A DNA stretch of 64,000 nt from Lamellibrachia columna (Eukaryota; Annelida; Polychaeta; Sabellida; Siboglinidae), in NCBI GenBank assembly GCA_963662155.1, contig OY759271.1:949001-1013000 (forward strand), given 5' to 3'. Below are positions 1-14,870 of the stretch, piece by piece. Numbering within the stretch: the stretch's first letter is position 1; each line of letters begins with the position of its first letter. The translations under genes were made by a program, and so were the position numbers. Under the pieces are notes generated by a model. The model was not told the DNA's origin and did no database searches. It saw only the letters and a program-made list of their open reading frames with translations.

Positions 1-884
1 GCCATACTGTTAGATAACCCTACGTCACGAGTGTAGTATTCTGGAAATATTCGCACACCAAATGAAAATATAGTTGTACACACCTATTCCTATACTTGCC
101 AATATCATATGACCATGCTATTTGCGTCCAAACTCAACCTAAGTAACATATTTTGGCCTTTGTTTACTAGACTAATCCTCTTTCTGGCAAAATAACTCGT
201 TTGAGACTTTGCGCTGGTTCTGTGTATGGCGGCCTCACGTAATACGTCACTTGTAGTCTAGGTTACCCCGACTTCGTAGAACTGCGCATGCGCTTACCGG
301 TCGCGCTGGTTAACATATAAACTTTCGATCATTTGGAGAAATGACGGGAATATCCAACTTTTAGGACACATTCAGAGTAAACCACTGGCGTAATATTCTT
401 GATTAGTTTTTAATCTCTTTTTGGTGCAGAGCTCAACAACCATGACTTTTGGTTCGCTTTAAAAGAACGTCCATAATAATTGTGCACTTATTTTACATTG
501 AGGTAGAATATATCGAGGTAGTCAGTTGCTTTATCATAAGACATTGTTCTATATTGTTGGCCCTTCGCTTGTTCGCGGCAAACCACACATTCAACTCTAT
601 TAAAACGTATCTGAGAGCCAAGCTGTTTACTAGAAAAATTGTTCTATTACAGAACAACACAATTTATATTTTTTTTAAACTGGCCATATCTGTATTTGTC
701 TCTGTCATTTTGATAGCTTTAAAGCATACCGCTAACAAATATTATGTTTCCTGTATGACATTACATTGGTAAGATTTAGCAAAAAGAACGGGTCGAACGC
801 GCTTTGCCCAACTCAGTGTACCAAGCAAGCCGAATATCTACGATGTGCGCTTCACTTCCACAGTACTGGGCAACATAATGGGGT
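1..884. other. No gene recognised; left edge of window
   Basis: I see no exon with matching splice sites here. The open frame at 449-772 has no recognisable motif and ordinary AT-rich composition. The otopetrin-like gene on the minus strand should continue through or past this stretch, but its next transmembrane exon was not found. A short CpG-bearing segment at 222-312 is listed separately. Confidence 0.4.
222..312. promoter_or_regulatory. Possible CpG-type promoter segment
   Basis: In an otherwise AT-rich flank, this segment holds ATGGCGGC (226-233), the core of a YY1-type site, and the self-complementary TGCGCATGCGC (about 282-292), close to the NRF-1 palindrome, with several more CpG dinucleotides. 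Such pairs are typical of TATA-less housekeeping promoters. No transcript start or exon is visible nearby, so this is inference from motifs only. Confidence 0.22.
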
Positions 885-1215
885 CAAACGGTGTCCATGT
901 AACTTACACAATTACAGCACCGTGACAGCCACAGCCAATAACAACAGAATGAGGACAGAATGTGTCTATGTAACTTACATAATTACTTCACCATGGCAGC
1001 CACAGCCAATAACAACAGAATGAGGACAGAATGTGTCTATGTAACTTACATAATTACTTCACCATGGCAGCCACAGCCAATAACAACATAATGAGGACAG
1101 AATGTGTCTATGTAACTTACATAATTACTTCACCATGGCAGCCACAGCCAATAACAACAGAATGAGGACAGAAAGTGTCCCTATAACTTACACAATTACT
1201 TCACTTTGACAGCCA
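885..1215. repeat. 71-bp tandem repeat, about 4.5 copies
   Basis: A unit containing AATAACAACAGAATGAGGAC recurs at 937, 1008, 1079 and 1150, a spacing of 71 bp. The central copies are nearly identical and the outer ones diverged. No coding signal. Confidence 0.9.
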
Positions 1216-1413
1216 CAACCAATAACATTTTTAATCGGAATTGTTATAAGATGATTTAATCTAACAGAGTGTTCAACATAAAGGACTTGTCTTTCTGACA
1301 AAATGATCTGAGTCACAATTTAAATATTTCAACATTTGTAAGTTATATGAACAACAAAACGTCTTCATTTTGTTGCCAATTATTATGGAAGTTCACATTA
1401 TATGGCTACATAC

Positions 1414-5840
<4,427 letters not shown>

Positions 5841-5861
5841 CTGCATTGCAGTGAATTAATA

Positions 5862-6479
5862 GACGGACGGACGGACGGACGGACGGACGGACGGACGGAC
5901 GGACGGACGGACGGACGGACGGACGGACGGACGGACGGACGGACGGACGGTCGGTCGGTCGGTCGGTCGGTCGGTCGGTCGGTCGGTCGGTCGGTCGGTC
6001 GGTCGGTCGGTCGGTCGGTCGGTCGGTCGGTCGGTCGGTCGGTCGGTCGGTCGGTCGGTCGGTCGGTCGGTCGGTCGGTCGGTCGGTCGGTCGGTCGGTC
6101 GGTCGGTCGGTCGGTCGGTCGGTCGGTCGGTCGGTCGGTCGGTCGGTCGGTCGGTCGGTCGGTCGGTCGGTCGGTCGGTCGGTCGGTCGGTCGGTCGGTC
6201 GGTCGGTCGGTCGGTCGGTCGGTCGGTCGGTCGGTCGGTCGGTCGGTCGGTCGGTCGGTCGGTCGGTCGGTCGGTCGGTCGGTCGGTCGGTCGGTCGGTC
6301 GGTCGGTCGGTCGGTCGGTCGGTCGGTCGGTCGGTCGGTCGGTCGGTCGGTCGGTCGGTCGGTCGGTCGGTCGGTCGGTCGGTCGGTCGGTCGGTCGGTC
6401 GGTCGGTCGGTCGGTCGGTCGGTCGGTCGGTCGGTCGGTCGGTCGGTCGGTCGGTCGGTCGGTCGGTCGGTCGGTCGGT
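5862..6479. repeat. Tetranucleotide block, (GGAC)n switching to (GGTC)n
   Basis: About 22 uninterrupted GGAC units (5862-5948) change abruptly to about 133 uninterrupted GGTC units (5949-6479). On the minus strand this reads (GACC)n then (GTCC)n. It ends some 20 bp upstream of the 3' splice site of the otopetrin-like exon at 5840, where the branch point and pyrimidine tract should lie. Confidence 0.98.
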
Positions 6480-8055
6480 GAATAATTATTTCAATTCAAT
6501 CAATCATTTTAATTTCTACAGAGCCTCTGCGTATCAAAGTAAATAAATAAAGCAAGCAAATTGAATAACAGTGAAAACTTGATAACATACATGCATGGTT
6601 GCAATTGTGAGTCTTCAAGGAGTGCAGTGTCATAAAGTCGGTCATAAGACAACACGATAACATATGCATACATGTTTGGATTAAACAGCCAAATGAGTGA
6701 AATCGAGACGAGCAACAAATCAAGTAGGGAAGAAAACATACGGATTTCAACCAAAAAGAAACTGTATACTTCAGAATTAATGCATTGTTCGATAAGGAAA
6801 TCTGACGAGAGTTTCCGGTTTTATTCGAGTTTATTAAATAAACAAGGCTGTAGTCCGCACTACACTTCAATAAGATTATTAAATAAACAAGGCTGTAGTC
6901 CGCACTACACTTCAATAAGATTATTAAAATGCGTCAATGTATTCTACTAAAATAGCCAAGAATGTTCTGAAAGCCATATACAACCCAACTGTTCACCTTT
7001 GTTTATATATTCCCTTCCTCTGTTAAAGTATATAATCTACTTACATAGCTCGGGGCTACCGACCGATGTACCGATCTCTCGGCAGCTCACGCTCGCTCTG
7101 TTGTGGCTTCTGGCGTCCTGTACTTGCGTCTTACGGTAAACACTCTTTTAATATATTTCATTCAGCGAATATCCGGACAGCGGCGATAGCGATAAGACGG
7201 CCGGATCAAACACACGAGGGCCGTGGCATGTGGGCGCGGGTCTGGGCACGTCAGGTCAAGTGTCCTGTCGTGATTTTTGCAACACTATCTTATCTGCCGA
7301 CAACGGTTTATTGCGTGTCATCACATCGATGATCAGATATCATGAGTGATAATCTAAGAAAGGCAATGAATTGGAGCAGTTACCGTATAGCTAGTGCTTA
7401 CAGGCCTGTGTTCTTGGTCGTCTTTGTTTATTTACTCACGTAAACCGCTGAACAATTATCTTGGAACATTGACTAGGCGCTAATCAAGTCGTATTAAATT
7501 TAAAGAGGTTACGTACATTTAGACGTTTTAATTACAGATTATTGTTGTAATTACGCATATATAGATTTATTTGTTTTTTATGTATACGTATGTACTTCTG
7601 TTGTTAACACGCATATAAATAGACTTTTTAATAAAAATTAAAATAAAATAAAAAACATATACTTCTTTTCTTGACAAAAAACATACCTGTATGTATATGA
7701 GTGTATGCAAATACATGTATGTATATTATGCGTTTCATTACATGGGTATGCGTTTATATTTATATATATATGTTTAAGTACGTACTCATATTTGTACGTG
7801 TAAACATGAATAATTCGAAAAATATTTAATGTGTTCAAGGGTGGCCTCACGATAGCGACCAGACTGGTCTTAGCAGCAGTCTCCCTGACCAACATGTTTG
7901 TTTAATTTACTTATTTTGTTTTCCGTTGTCAACTTAAATTTCCTGATTTGTATTCGATATTATTGTACATTATGTTTTGGTCAAAATAAATGCATCTCTC
8001 TCTCTCTCAATGCTAGCACGTAACCTCCTAGTGTGACATGACGTTCAAATGTGCC
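6480..8055. other. AT-rich non-coding stretch
   Basis: No exon is recognised. It holds a 45-bp unit repeated twice (about 6831-6930, TTATTAAATAAACAAGGCTG...) and an AT-rich run near 7620-7800. A CpG-richer patch lies at 7050-7250. On the minus strand that patch ends in CCGAGCTAT/GTAAGT at 7046, which could be a 5' untranslated exon of the otopetrin-like gene. No start codon in it gives a frame that stays open to that donor. Confidence 0.4.
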
Positions 8056-8059
8056 AGAA

Positions 8060-8240
8060 ATAAACATATGTTTCATGCGTGTCACTGACACTTTCCTGGT
8101 CCTTCATGAGATGTTGCCATTTTCTGGCGCAATGTCTTTGCCCGGTCCATGTCGGTGGCCAGATCTTCCAGTGTGCACGGACTGTCCAGTAGTCGGCAGT
8201 AGAGGAAGTGATACATTACATGGTCTTCCCCGCAGTCACA
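8060..8240 (-). mobile_element. LINE remnant, C-terminal end of a reverse transcriptase ORF
   Basis: Read on the minus strand, the stretch gives CDCGEDHVMYHFLYC, a CxC...HxxxC cysteine-histidine cluster, followed by a frame containing CTLEDLATD. This cluster is typical of the C-terminal tail of non-LTR retrotransposon polyproteins. Only the tail remains. The clade is not assigned. Confidence 0.6.
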
Positions 8241-8359
8241 TTTCGTTGACTATTATTGTGGTGTACGCTGGAACCTCGTTACTGCGGACTCCTTGGTCTC
8301 CAGTGCATATGTCCAGAATAACGAGTTTTCAGATAAACGAATCTTGCTGCTAACGGGGC

Positions 8360-9370
8360 AGAGGAGACCGGTGCTAGTTGTATACAGGAGACCGTTGCTA
8401 TATATTCGTTATTGGCTGGAAGTCCACCAGCGGACACACGGTGCAAAAATCGGGAATTAAGAAGACGAAATTAACGCGGTGTGGGCAAAAACGACTTTCT
8501 TCCCACCTAAAACGTTGTTTTGATTATAATAATTATTATCTCACGCAGCCATTTGAAAAATTACTTTGTAGCAACGAACGTGGCCCTGTGTGCAACTAGC
8601 CCCGGTGTCCCCTAATGTTGTCATCACGTGACACGGCCGGATCAAGTGTCATCATAGGATCCTGTTCGTGATAAAGTCCACACTGAGACACCACACCTAC
8701 GTCATTACTTTGAAGATATCACTGCCACACTAATTTATAGGTAGGCGTACTGAACATAAGTCGTTAGATAGCAGAATACCGACCTCCATTCCCTTTGTCG
8801 TATAGAAACGTCTGCGTAGTAAACGTAAACACCATGATTTGTCTTAACTGACCTTCTATTTGCTATTGTGCTCGCAGTGGAAGGCGAGTTTGTAAACGTG
8901 TTGCCAACTATGCGTTTGTTACGTAAACTGCGCATTTAGTGGGCTAAATACCACGCACTTACGCAGTTACGCCGAGATGAGTTGACGCAAACACAGTCCA
9001 ATTCGAATTGCTAGTAAATCTACTCATTACATTTCTTCAAATGTTGGCAACCCTGCTATTCGTGTAGTGTGTTTGTCAGAATGATAACATCCAGGCTTTA
9101 GTTGCTTATCTTATCTTACCTTACCTTAGCTTACCGTACTTATCTATCCTCGGGTCTTTCCTTGCCTTACCTTGATTTACTTTACCTAGCTATACCTTAC
9201 ATTACATGTGTATAATCTGAGGGGCCTATAGAGGCCCACAAAGCTGCAGTGTATTTTCTCCAGCTCACGCTATTTTTGTCACATGGTTGGCTTCATTCCA
9301 CGACTTCCAGCCCAGTTATCTTTGCTCTTTTTCTACAGTTTTTCACCACGTTGTTTTTGGGCGACCAACT
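8360..9370. other. Non-coding stretch before the satellite
   Basis: No gene is seen. A degenerate CTTAC/TTACC run occupies about 9105-9215. The AACCTCGTT sequence near 8270 resembles a Tc1/pogo-type terminus, but no partner end was found. Confidence 0.35.
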
Positions 9371-9384
9371 TTCCGTCCGCGTGC

Positions 9385-9438
9385 GTGTGGTTGCTAGTGC
9401 GCGCGTGCGTGCGCGCGTGCGTGCGCGCGCGTGCGTGC
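9385..9438. repeat. Alternating GTGCGC microsatellite
   Basis: Short purine-pyrimidine alternating run (GCGCGTGCGTGCGC...) of the type able to form Z-DNA, just left of the 66-bp satellite. Confidence 0.85.
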
Positions 9439-9540
9439 ATTCATATAGAGTTTACCTAGAACGTTTACAGCGATGACGATCGGTTTCAATGTCAAAGGTA
9501 TTATTATTTCTTTACGCTTTGCTTCCACAAACGACTCTAC

Positions 9541-12500
9541 AACCCCGCCAAATTTACGATATCCTTGTAACAAAATGAACACCATACCGACTGTGCAACC
9601 ACGCCGGTTGGAATCGAATCTACGATATCCTTGTAACAAAATGAACACCATACCGACTGTGCAATCCCGCCGGTTGGAATCGAATTTACGATATCCTTGT
9701 AACAAAATGAACACCATACCGACTGTGCAATCCCGCCGGTTGGAATCAAATATACGATATCCTTGTAACAAAATGAACACCATACCGACTGTGCAATCCC
9801 GCCGGTTGGAATCGAATCTACGATATCCTTGTAACAAAATGAACACCATACCGACTGTGCAACCACGCCGGTTGGAATCAAATCTACGATATCCTTGTAA
9901 CAAAATGAACACCATACCGACTGTGCAATCCCGCCGGTTGGAATCGAATCTACGATATCCTTGTAACAAAATGAACACCATACCGACTGTGCAACCACGC
10001 CGGTTGGAATCGAATCTACGATATCCTTGTAACAAAATGAACACCATACCGACTGTGCAATCCCGCCGGTTGGAATCGAATTTACGATATCCTTGTAACA
10101 AAATGAACACCATACCGACTGTGCAATCTCACCGGTTGGAATCGAATCTACGATATCCTTGTAACAAAATGAACACCATACCGACTGTGCAACCACGCCG
10201 GTTGGAATCGAATCTACGATATCCTTGTAACAAAATGAACACCATACCGACTGTGCAATCCCGCCGGTTGGAATCAAATATACGATATCCTTGTAACAAA
10301 ATGAACACCATACAGACTGTGCAACCACGCCGGTTGGAATCAAATCTACGATATCCTTGTAACAAAATGAACACCATACCGACTGTGCAATCCCGCCGGT
10401 TGGAATCGAATCTACGATATCCTTGTAACAAAATGAACACCATACCGACTGTGCAACCACGCCGGTTGGAATCGAATCTACGATATCCTTGTAACAAAAT
10501 GAACACCATACCGACTGTGCAATCCCGCCGGTTGGAATCGAATTTACGATATCCTTGTAACAAAATGAACACCATACCGACTGTGCAATCCCGCCGGTTG
10601 GAATCAAATACACGATATCCTTGTAACAAAATGAACACCATACAGACTGTGCAACCACGCCGGTTGGAATCAAATCTACGATATCCTTGTAACAAAATGA
10701 ACACCATACCGACTGTGCAATCCCGCCGGTTGGAATCGAATCTACGATATCCTTGTAACAAAATGAACACCATACCGACTGTGCAACCACGCCGGTTGGA
10801 ATCAAATCTACGATATCCTTGTAACAAAATGAACACCATACCGACTGTGCAATCCCGCCGGTTGGAATCGAATCTACGATATCCTTGTAACAAAATGAAC
10901 ACCATACAGACTGTGCAATCCCGCCGGTTGGAATCGAATCTACGATATCCTTGTAACAAAATGAACACCATACCGACTGTGCAATCCCGCCGGTCGGAAT
11001 CGAATCTACGATATCCTTGTAACAAAATGAACACCATACCGACTGTGCAACCACGCCGGTTGGAATCGAATCTACGATATCCTTGTAACAAAATGAACAG
11101 CATACCGACTGTGCAATCCCGCCGGTTGGAATCGAATCTACGATATCCTTGTAACAAAATGAACACCATACCGACTGTGCAATCCCGCCGGTTGGAATCG
11201 AATCTACGATATCCTTGTAACAAAATGAACACCATATTGACTGTGCAATCCCGCCGGTTGGAATCGAATCTACGATAACCTTGTAACAAAATGAACACCA
11301 TATCGACTGTGCAACCACGCCGGTTGGGGTCGAATCTACGATATCCTTGTAACAAAATGAACACCATACCGACTGTGCAACCACGCCGGTTGGAATCGAA
11401 TCTACGATATCCTTGTAACAAAATGAACACCATACCGACTGTGCAACCACGCCGGTTGGGGTCGAATCTACGATATCCTTGTAACAAAATGAACACCATA
11501 CCGACTGTGCAACCACACCGGTTGGGGTCGAATCTACGATATCCTTGTAACAAAATGAACACCATACCGACTGTGCAACCACGCCGGTTGGAATCGAATC
11601 TACGATATCCTTGTAACAAAATGAACACCATACCGACTGTGCAACCACGCCGGTTGGGGTCGAATCTACGATATCCTTGTAACAAAATGAACACCATACC
11701 GACTGTGCAACCACGCCGGTTGGAATCGAATCTACGATATCCTTGTAACAAAATGAACACCATACCGACTGTGCAACCACGCCGGTTGGGGTCGAATCTA
11801 CGATATCCTTGTAACAAAATGAATACCATATTGACTGTGCAATCCCGCCGGTTGGAATCGAATCTACGATAACCTTGTAACAAAATGAACACCATACCGA
11901 CTGTGCAACCACGCCGATTGGGGTCGAATCTACGATATCCTTGTAACAAAATGAACACCATACCGACTGTGCAACCACGCCGGTTGGGGTCGAATCTACG
12001 ATATCCTTGTAACAAAATGAACACCATACCGACTGTGCAACCACGCCGGTTGGGGTCGAATCTACGATATCCTTGTAACAAAATGAACACCATACCGACT
12101 GTGCAACCACGCCGGTTGGGGTCGAATCTACGATATCCTTGTAACAAAATGAACACCATACCGACTGTGCAACCACGCCGGTTGGGGTCGAATCTACGAT
12201 ATCCTTGTAACAAAATGAACACCATACCGACTGTGCAACCACGCCGGTTGGGGTCGAATCTACGATATCCTTGTAACAAAATGAACACCATACCGACTGT
12301 GCAACCACGCCGGTTGGGGTCGAATCTACGATATCCTTGTAACAAAATGAACACCATACCGACTGTGCAACCACGCCGGTTGGGGTCGAATCTACGATAT
12401 CCTTGTAACAAAATGAACACCATACCGACTGTGCAACCACGCCGGTTGGAATCGAATCTACGATATCCTTGTAACAAAATGAACACCATACAGACTGTGC

Positions 12501-12771
12501 AACCACGCCGGTTGGAATCGAATCTACGATATCCTTGTAACAAAATGAACACCATACCGACTGTGCAACCACGCCGGTTGGAATCGAATCTACGATATCC
12601 TTGTAACAAAATGAACACCATACCGACTGTGCAACCACGCCGGTTGGGGTCGAATCTACGATATCCTTGTAACAAAATGAACACCATACCGACTGTGCAA
12701 CCACGCCGGTTGGGGTCGAATCTACGATATCCTTGTAACAAAATGAACACCATACCGACTGTGCAACCACG
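9541..12771 (-). repeat. 66-bp tRNA-like satellite, about 49 units
   Basis: The plus strand repeats every 66 bp: ACGATATCCTTGTAACAAAA, then TGAACACCATACCGACTGTG, then CAACCACGCCGGTTGGAATC, then GAATCT. On the minus strand each unit holds TTGCACAGTCGG (11 of 12 to the Pol III A box TRGYNNARYNGG) and GATTCGATTCC (10 of 11 to the B box GGTTCGANTCC). From one A box to the following B box is 44 nt, the spacing in a real tRNA (positions 8 and 52). GCAC and GTGT flanking the AGTCGGTATG loop could form a D-type stem. Main variants are AATCCCGCC versus AACCACGCC and GGAATCG versus GGGGTCG, the latter only right of 11.3 kb. The 66-bp period leaves only 11 nt between B box and next A box, too few for complete acceptor stems. 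Long open frames on both strands follow from the 22-codon period and look non-coding. Confidence 0.85.
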
Positions 12772-12819
12772 TCAGTAGTAGGTAAGGGGTTTATGATACG
12801 CAATTGTGGGTCGATTTTT

Positions 12820-13095
12820 GTGGTAGCTAAAAATAGACGGTAGCTAAAAATAGACATTGGTTAATTTTTATTTTCTAAAAATAGACATTGGTTAATTTAA
12901 ATTTTCTAAAAATAGACATATTTTAATTTTTATTTTAAATTTTAATTTCAATGTTCTTTTAATTTTAATTTTAATTTAAATTTAAATTTTTAATTTTAAT
13001 TTTAATTTTTATTTTTATTTTTATTTTTATTTTAATTTTTATTTTTATTTTTATTTTTATTTTTATTTTTATTTTTATTTTTTATTTTTTATTTC
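12820..13095. repeat. AT-rich subterminal repeats of the left palindrome arm
   Basis: Copies of AAAAATAGACATTGGTTAAT and a long degenerate (TTTTTA)n tract lie just inside the element end. The mirrored tract at about 25085-25305 is shorter, and this accounts for most of the length difference between the arms. Confidence 0.8.
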
Positions 13096-13099
13096 AATT

Positions 13100-13250
13100 T
13101 CGGGAAAAACCCACATATCGCTGACGTAGCGGTTAGTGGGAAAAACCCACATATCGCTGACGTAGCGGTTAGTGGGAAAAACCCACCTATCACTAACGTG
13201 ACGGTTATTTAGGGAAAACCCACATATCGCTGACGTGGCGGTTATTGAGT
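13100..13250. repeat. Subrepeat of about 40 bp, four copies, in the left arm
   Basis: CCCACATATCGCTGACGTAG and close variants recur four times (mirrored at about 24970-25085). Each contains an inverted core, CGCTGACGTAGCG. The regular ORF across it is a by-product. Confidence 0.8.
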
Positions 13251-13984
13251 ACGGTATCAAAGAATAAGAGAGCTAATCAATCAGGGTTCAGTACGTTAGC
13301 GGTGAATGGTGTAAAGAGCTGTGATTCGTCGGTTATAGTTTCATAAAAGTTATGCGTATGAGTTTCATAAAAATCGTGACTGATTAATGAGGTAAGGAGG
13401 ATGAATGGCTCGTGTGTCCATCTGGTGGGAGATGGGTAGATGCTCGCGGGACATACCGTTGACGTTGCGGTTAGGGTATATGCTCCCGTTTCGCGGAATG
13501 CAGCGGGCTACATACCATATTAGGAATGCGTTCGTGTTGTATTCCGTAATATGACACCGCTCTGCCGCGTTCCCGAAAGGACGCATTAAGGCGATACTAA
13601 CAGCTGACTAGTGGATTTTGGTACTCGGGAAATGCGCGTTTTAAATAACCTGGCTATATGTAGTCATATTAGCGCTGTAGTTAAAGCGCTGGTTCGCCCA
13701 CTGGATGTATGCAAGTCTAAACACGTTGAAAGATAAGCCCGTCATTTGCACAATGCTATGCAGTAATTTATTCGATGCCAGCTATGATGAAAATCGGGTT
13801 TCATTATTGTTATTTTTGTCGTTTCTCTAAGAAGAGTAGACCACGTGACGTCCTGTCTGCATAAATAATAAAAACAGCTGTGTATGCATCAACGAGTTGA
13901 CCTGTATGCGTACATATAACATATTTAGGGTATTGGTTATCGTATGAATCATACATAGCACGAGTAATGAGAAAGAGTACCGAT

Positions 13985-14870
13985 TTGTCTAAGAAAATAC
14001 CGCTTTTATATGTATTATGTCACCCTTAGTTACGTATGTAATGCTTTTAAGCTAAGTGTTTACCACATTTATCTGCCTGTTAACATGTTAAGTAAATGTC
14101 ACTTTTATTTGTATCTTACCACAGTTTAGCTACGTAATTGCCACGCTTGTCTGTGTGCTAACGCTTTTAGCATATTAAGTATCACTTTTAATTGTATGTT
14201 AACGCTATTTAGCTAAGTATATACCATATTCTATGTTAAGTTTGTTTTCGCAAAGTAAATATCACTTTTAGTTGTACGTTAACGCTTTTAAGCTAAGTAA
14301 GTACCAAATACAGCTACATGTTAATGAGTTTAGCTAAGTAAATACCGCATTTAGCTGTAGGTTAACGCTTTTAAGCTAAGAAATTACCACATTTAGCTGT
14401 ATGTTAGCGATTTTACGCTAATTATTTACCATATTTACCTGCATGTTAACGGTTTTAAGCTAAGCAAATACAACTTTTAGCTATGTAATTAGCATTTTTA
14501 GCTAAATAAGTACCATATTTAGTTGCAAGTTAACGCTTTTAAGTTAAGTAATTACCACATATGTTAAAACTGTTTAGCTAATAAATGACCACATTTAGCT
14601 GTATGTTAGCGCTTTTTACCTAAATAATTACCACATTTAGTTGTATGTTAACGCTTTTAAGCTAAGTAATTACCGCATTTAGCTGCGTGTTAACGTTTTT
14701 TAGCTAAGAAATTACCATATTTAGCTGTATGTTACTGCTGTTTAACTAAGGAATTACCACATTTAGCTGTATGGTAATGCTTTTTAACTAAGTATTTATC
14801 GCATTTAGTTGCATGTTAACGCATTGAAACTAAGTATTTACCACATTCACCTGTATGCTAAGGTAATCGG
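13985..14870. repeat. Degenerate repeats of about 55-65 bp in the left arm
   Basis: Some 15 diverged units alternate ACCACATTTAGCTGTATGTT with AACGCTTTTAAGCTAAGTAA. The same array lies inverted at about 23350-24245. Members of this family reappear near the palindrome centre (18535-18600 and mirror), so the repeat is dispersed along the arm. Confidence 0.8.

Noticed and set aside
8254..8350. Tc1/pogo-type terminus (AACCTCGTT...)
   Set aside because: Only one end seen; no matching inverted partner or TA duplication found.
9541..12771. CRISPR-like array
   Set aside because: Units are contiguous with no unique spacers, the genome is clearly eukaryotic, and no cas genes are present.
9473..12857. 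ORFs of 601, 874 and 1106 codons taken as repeat proteins
   Set aside because: They arise from a 66-bp satellite whose period is a multiple of three; several frames are open at once, and there is no unique domain or splice context.
13365..13586. 73-codon ORF and its mirror at 24633-24854
   Set aside because: Duplicated by the palindrome; no family motif and no conserved features beyond the DNA repeat itself.
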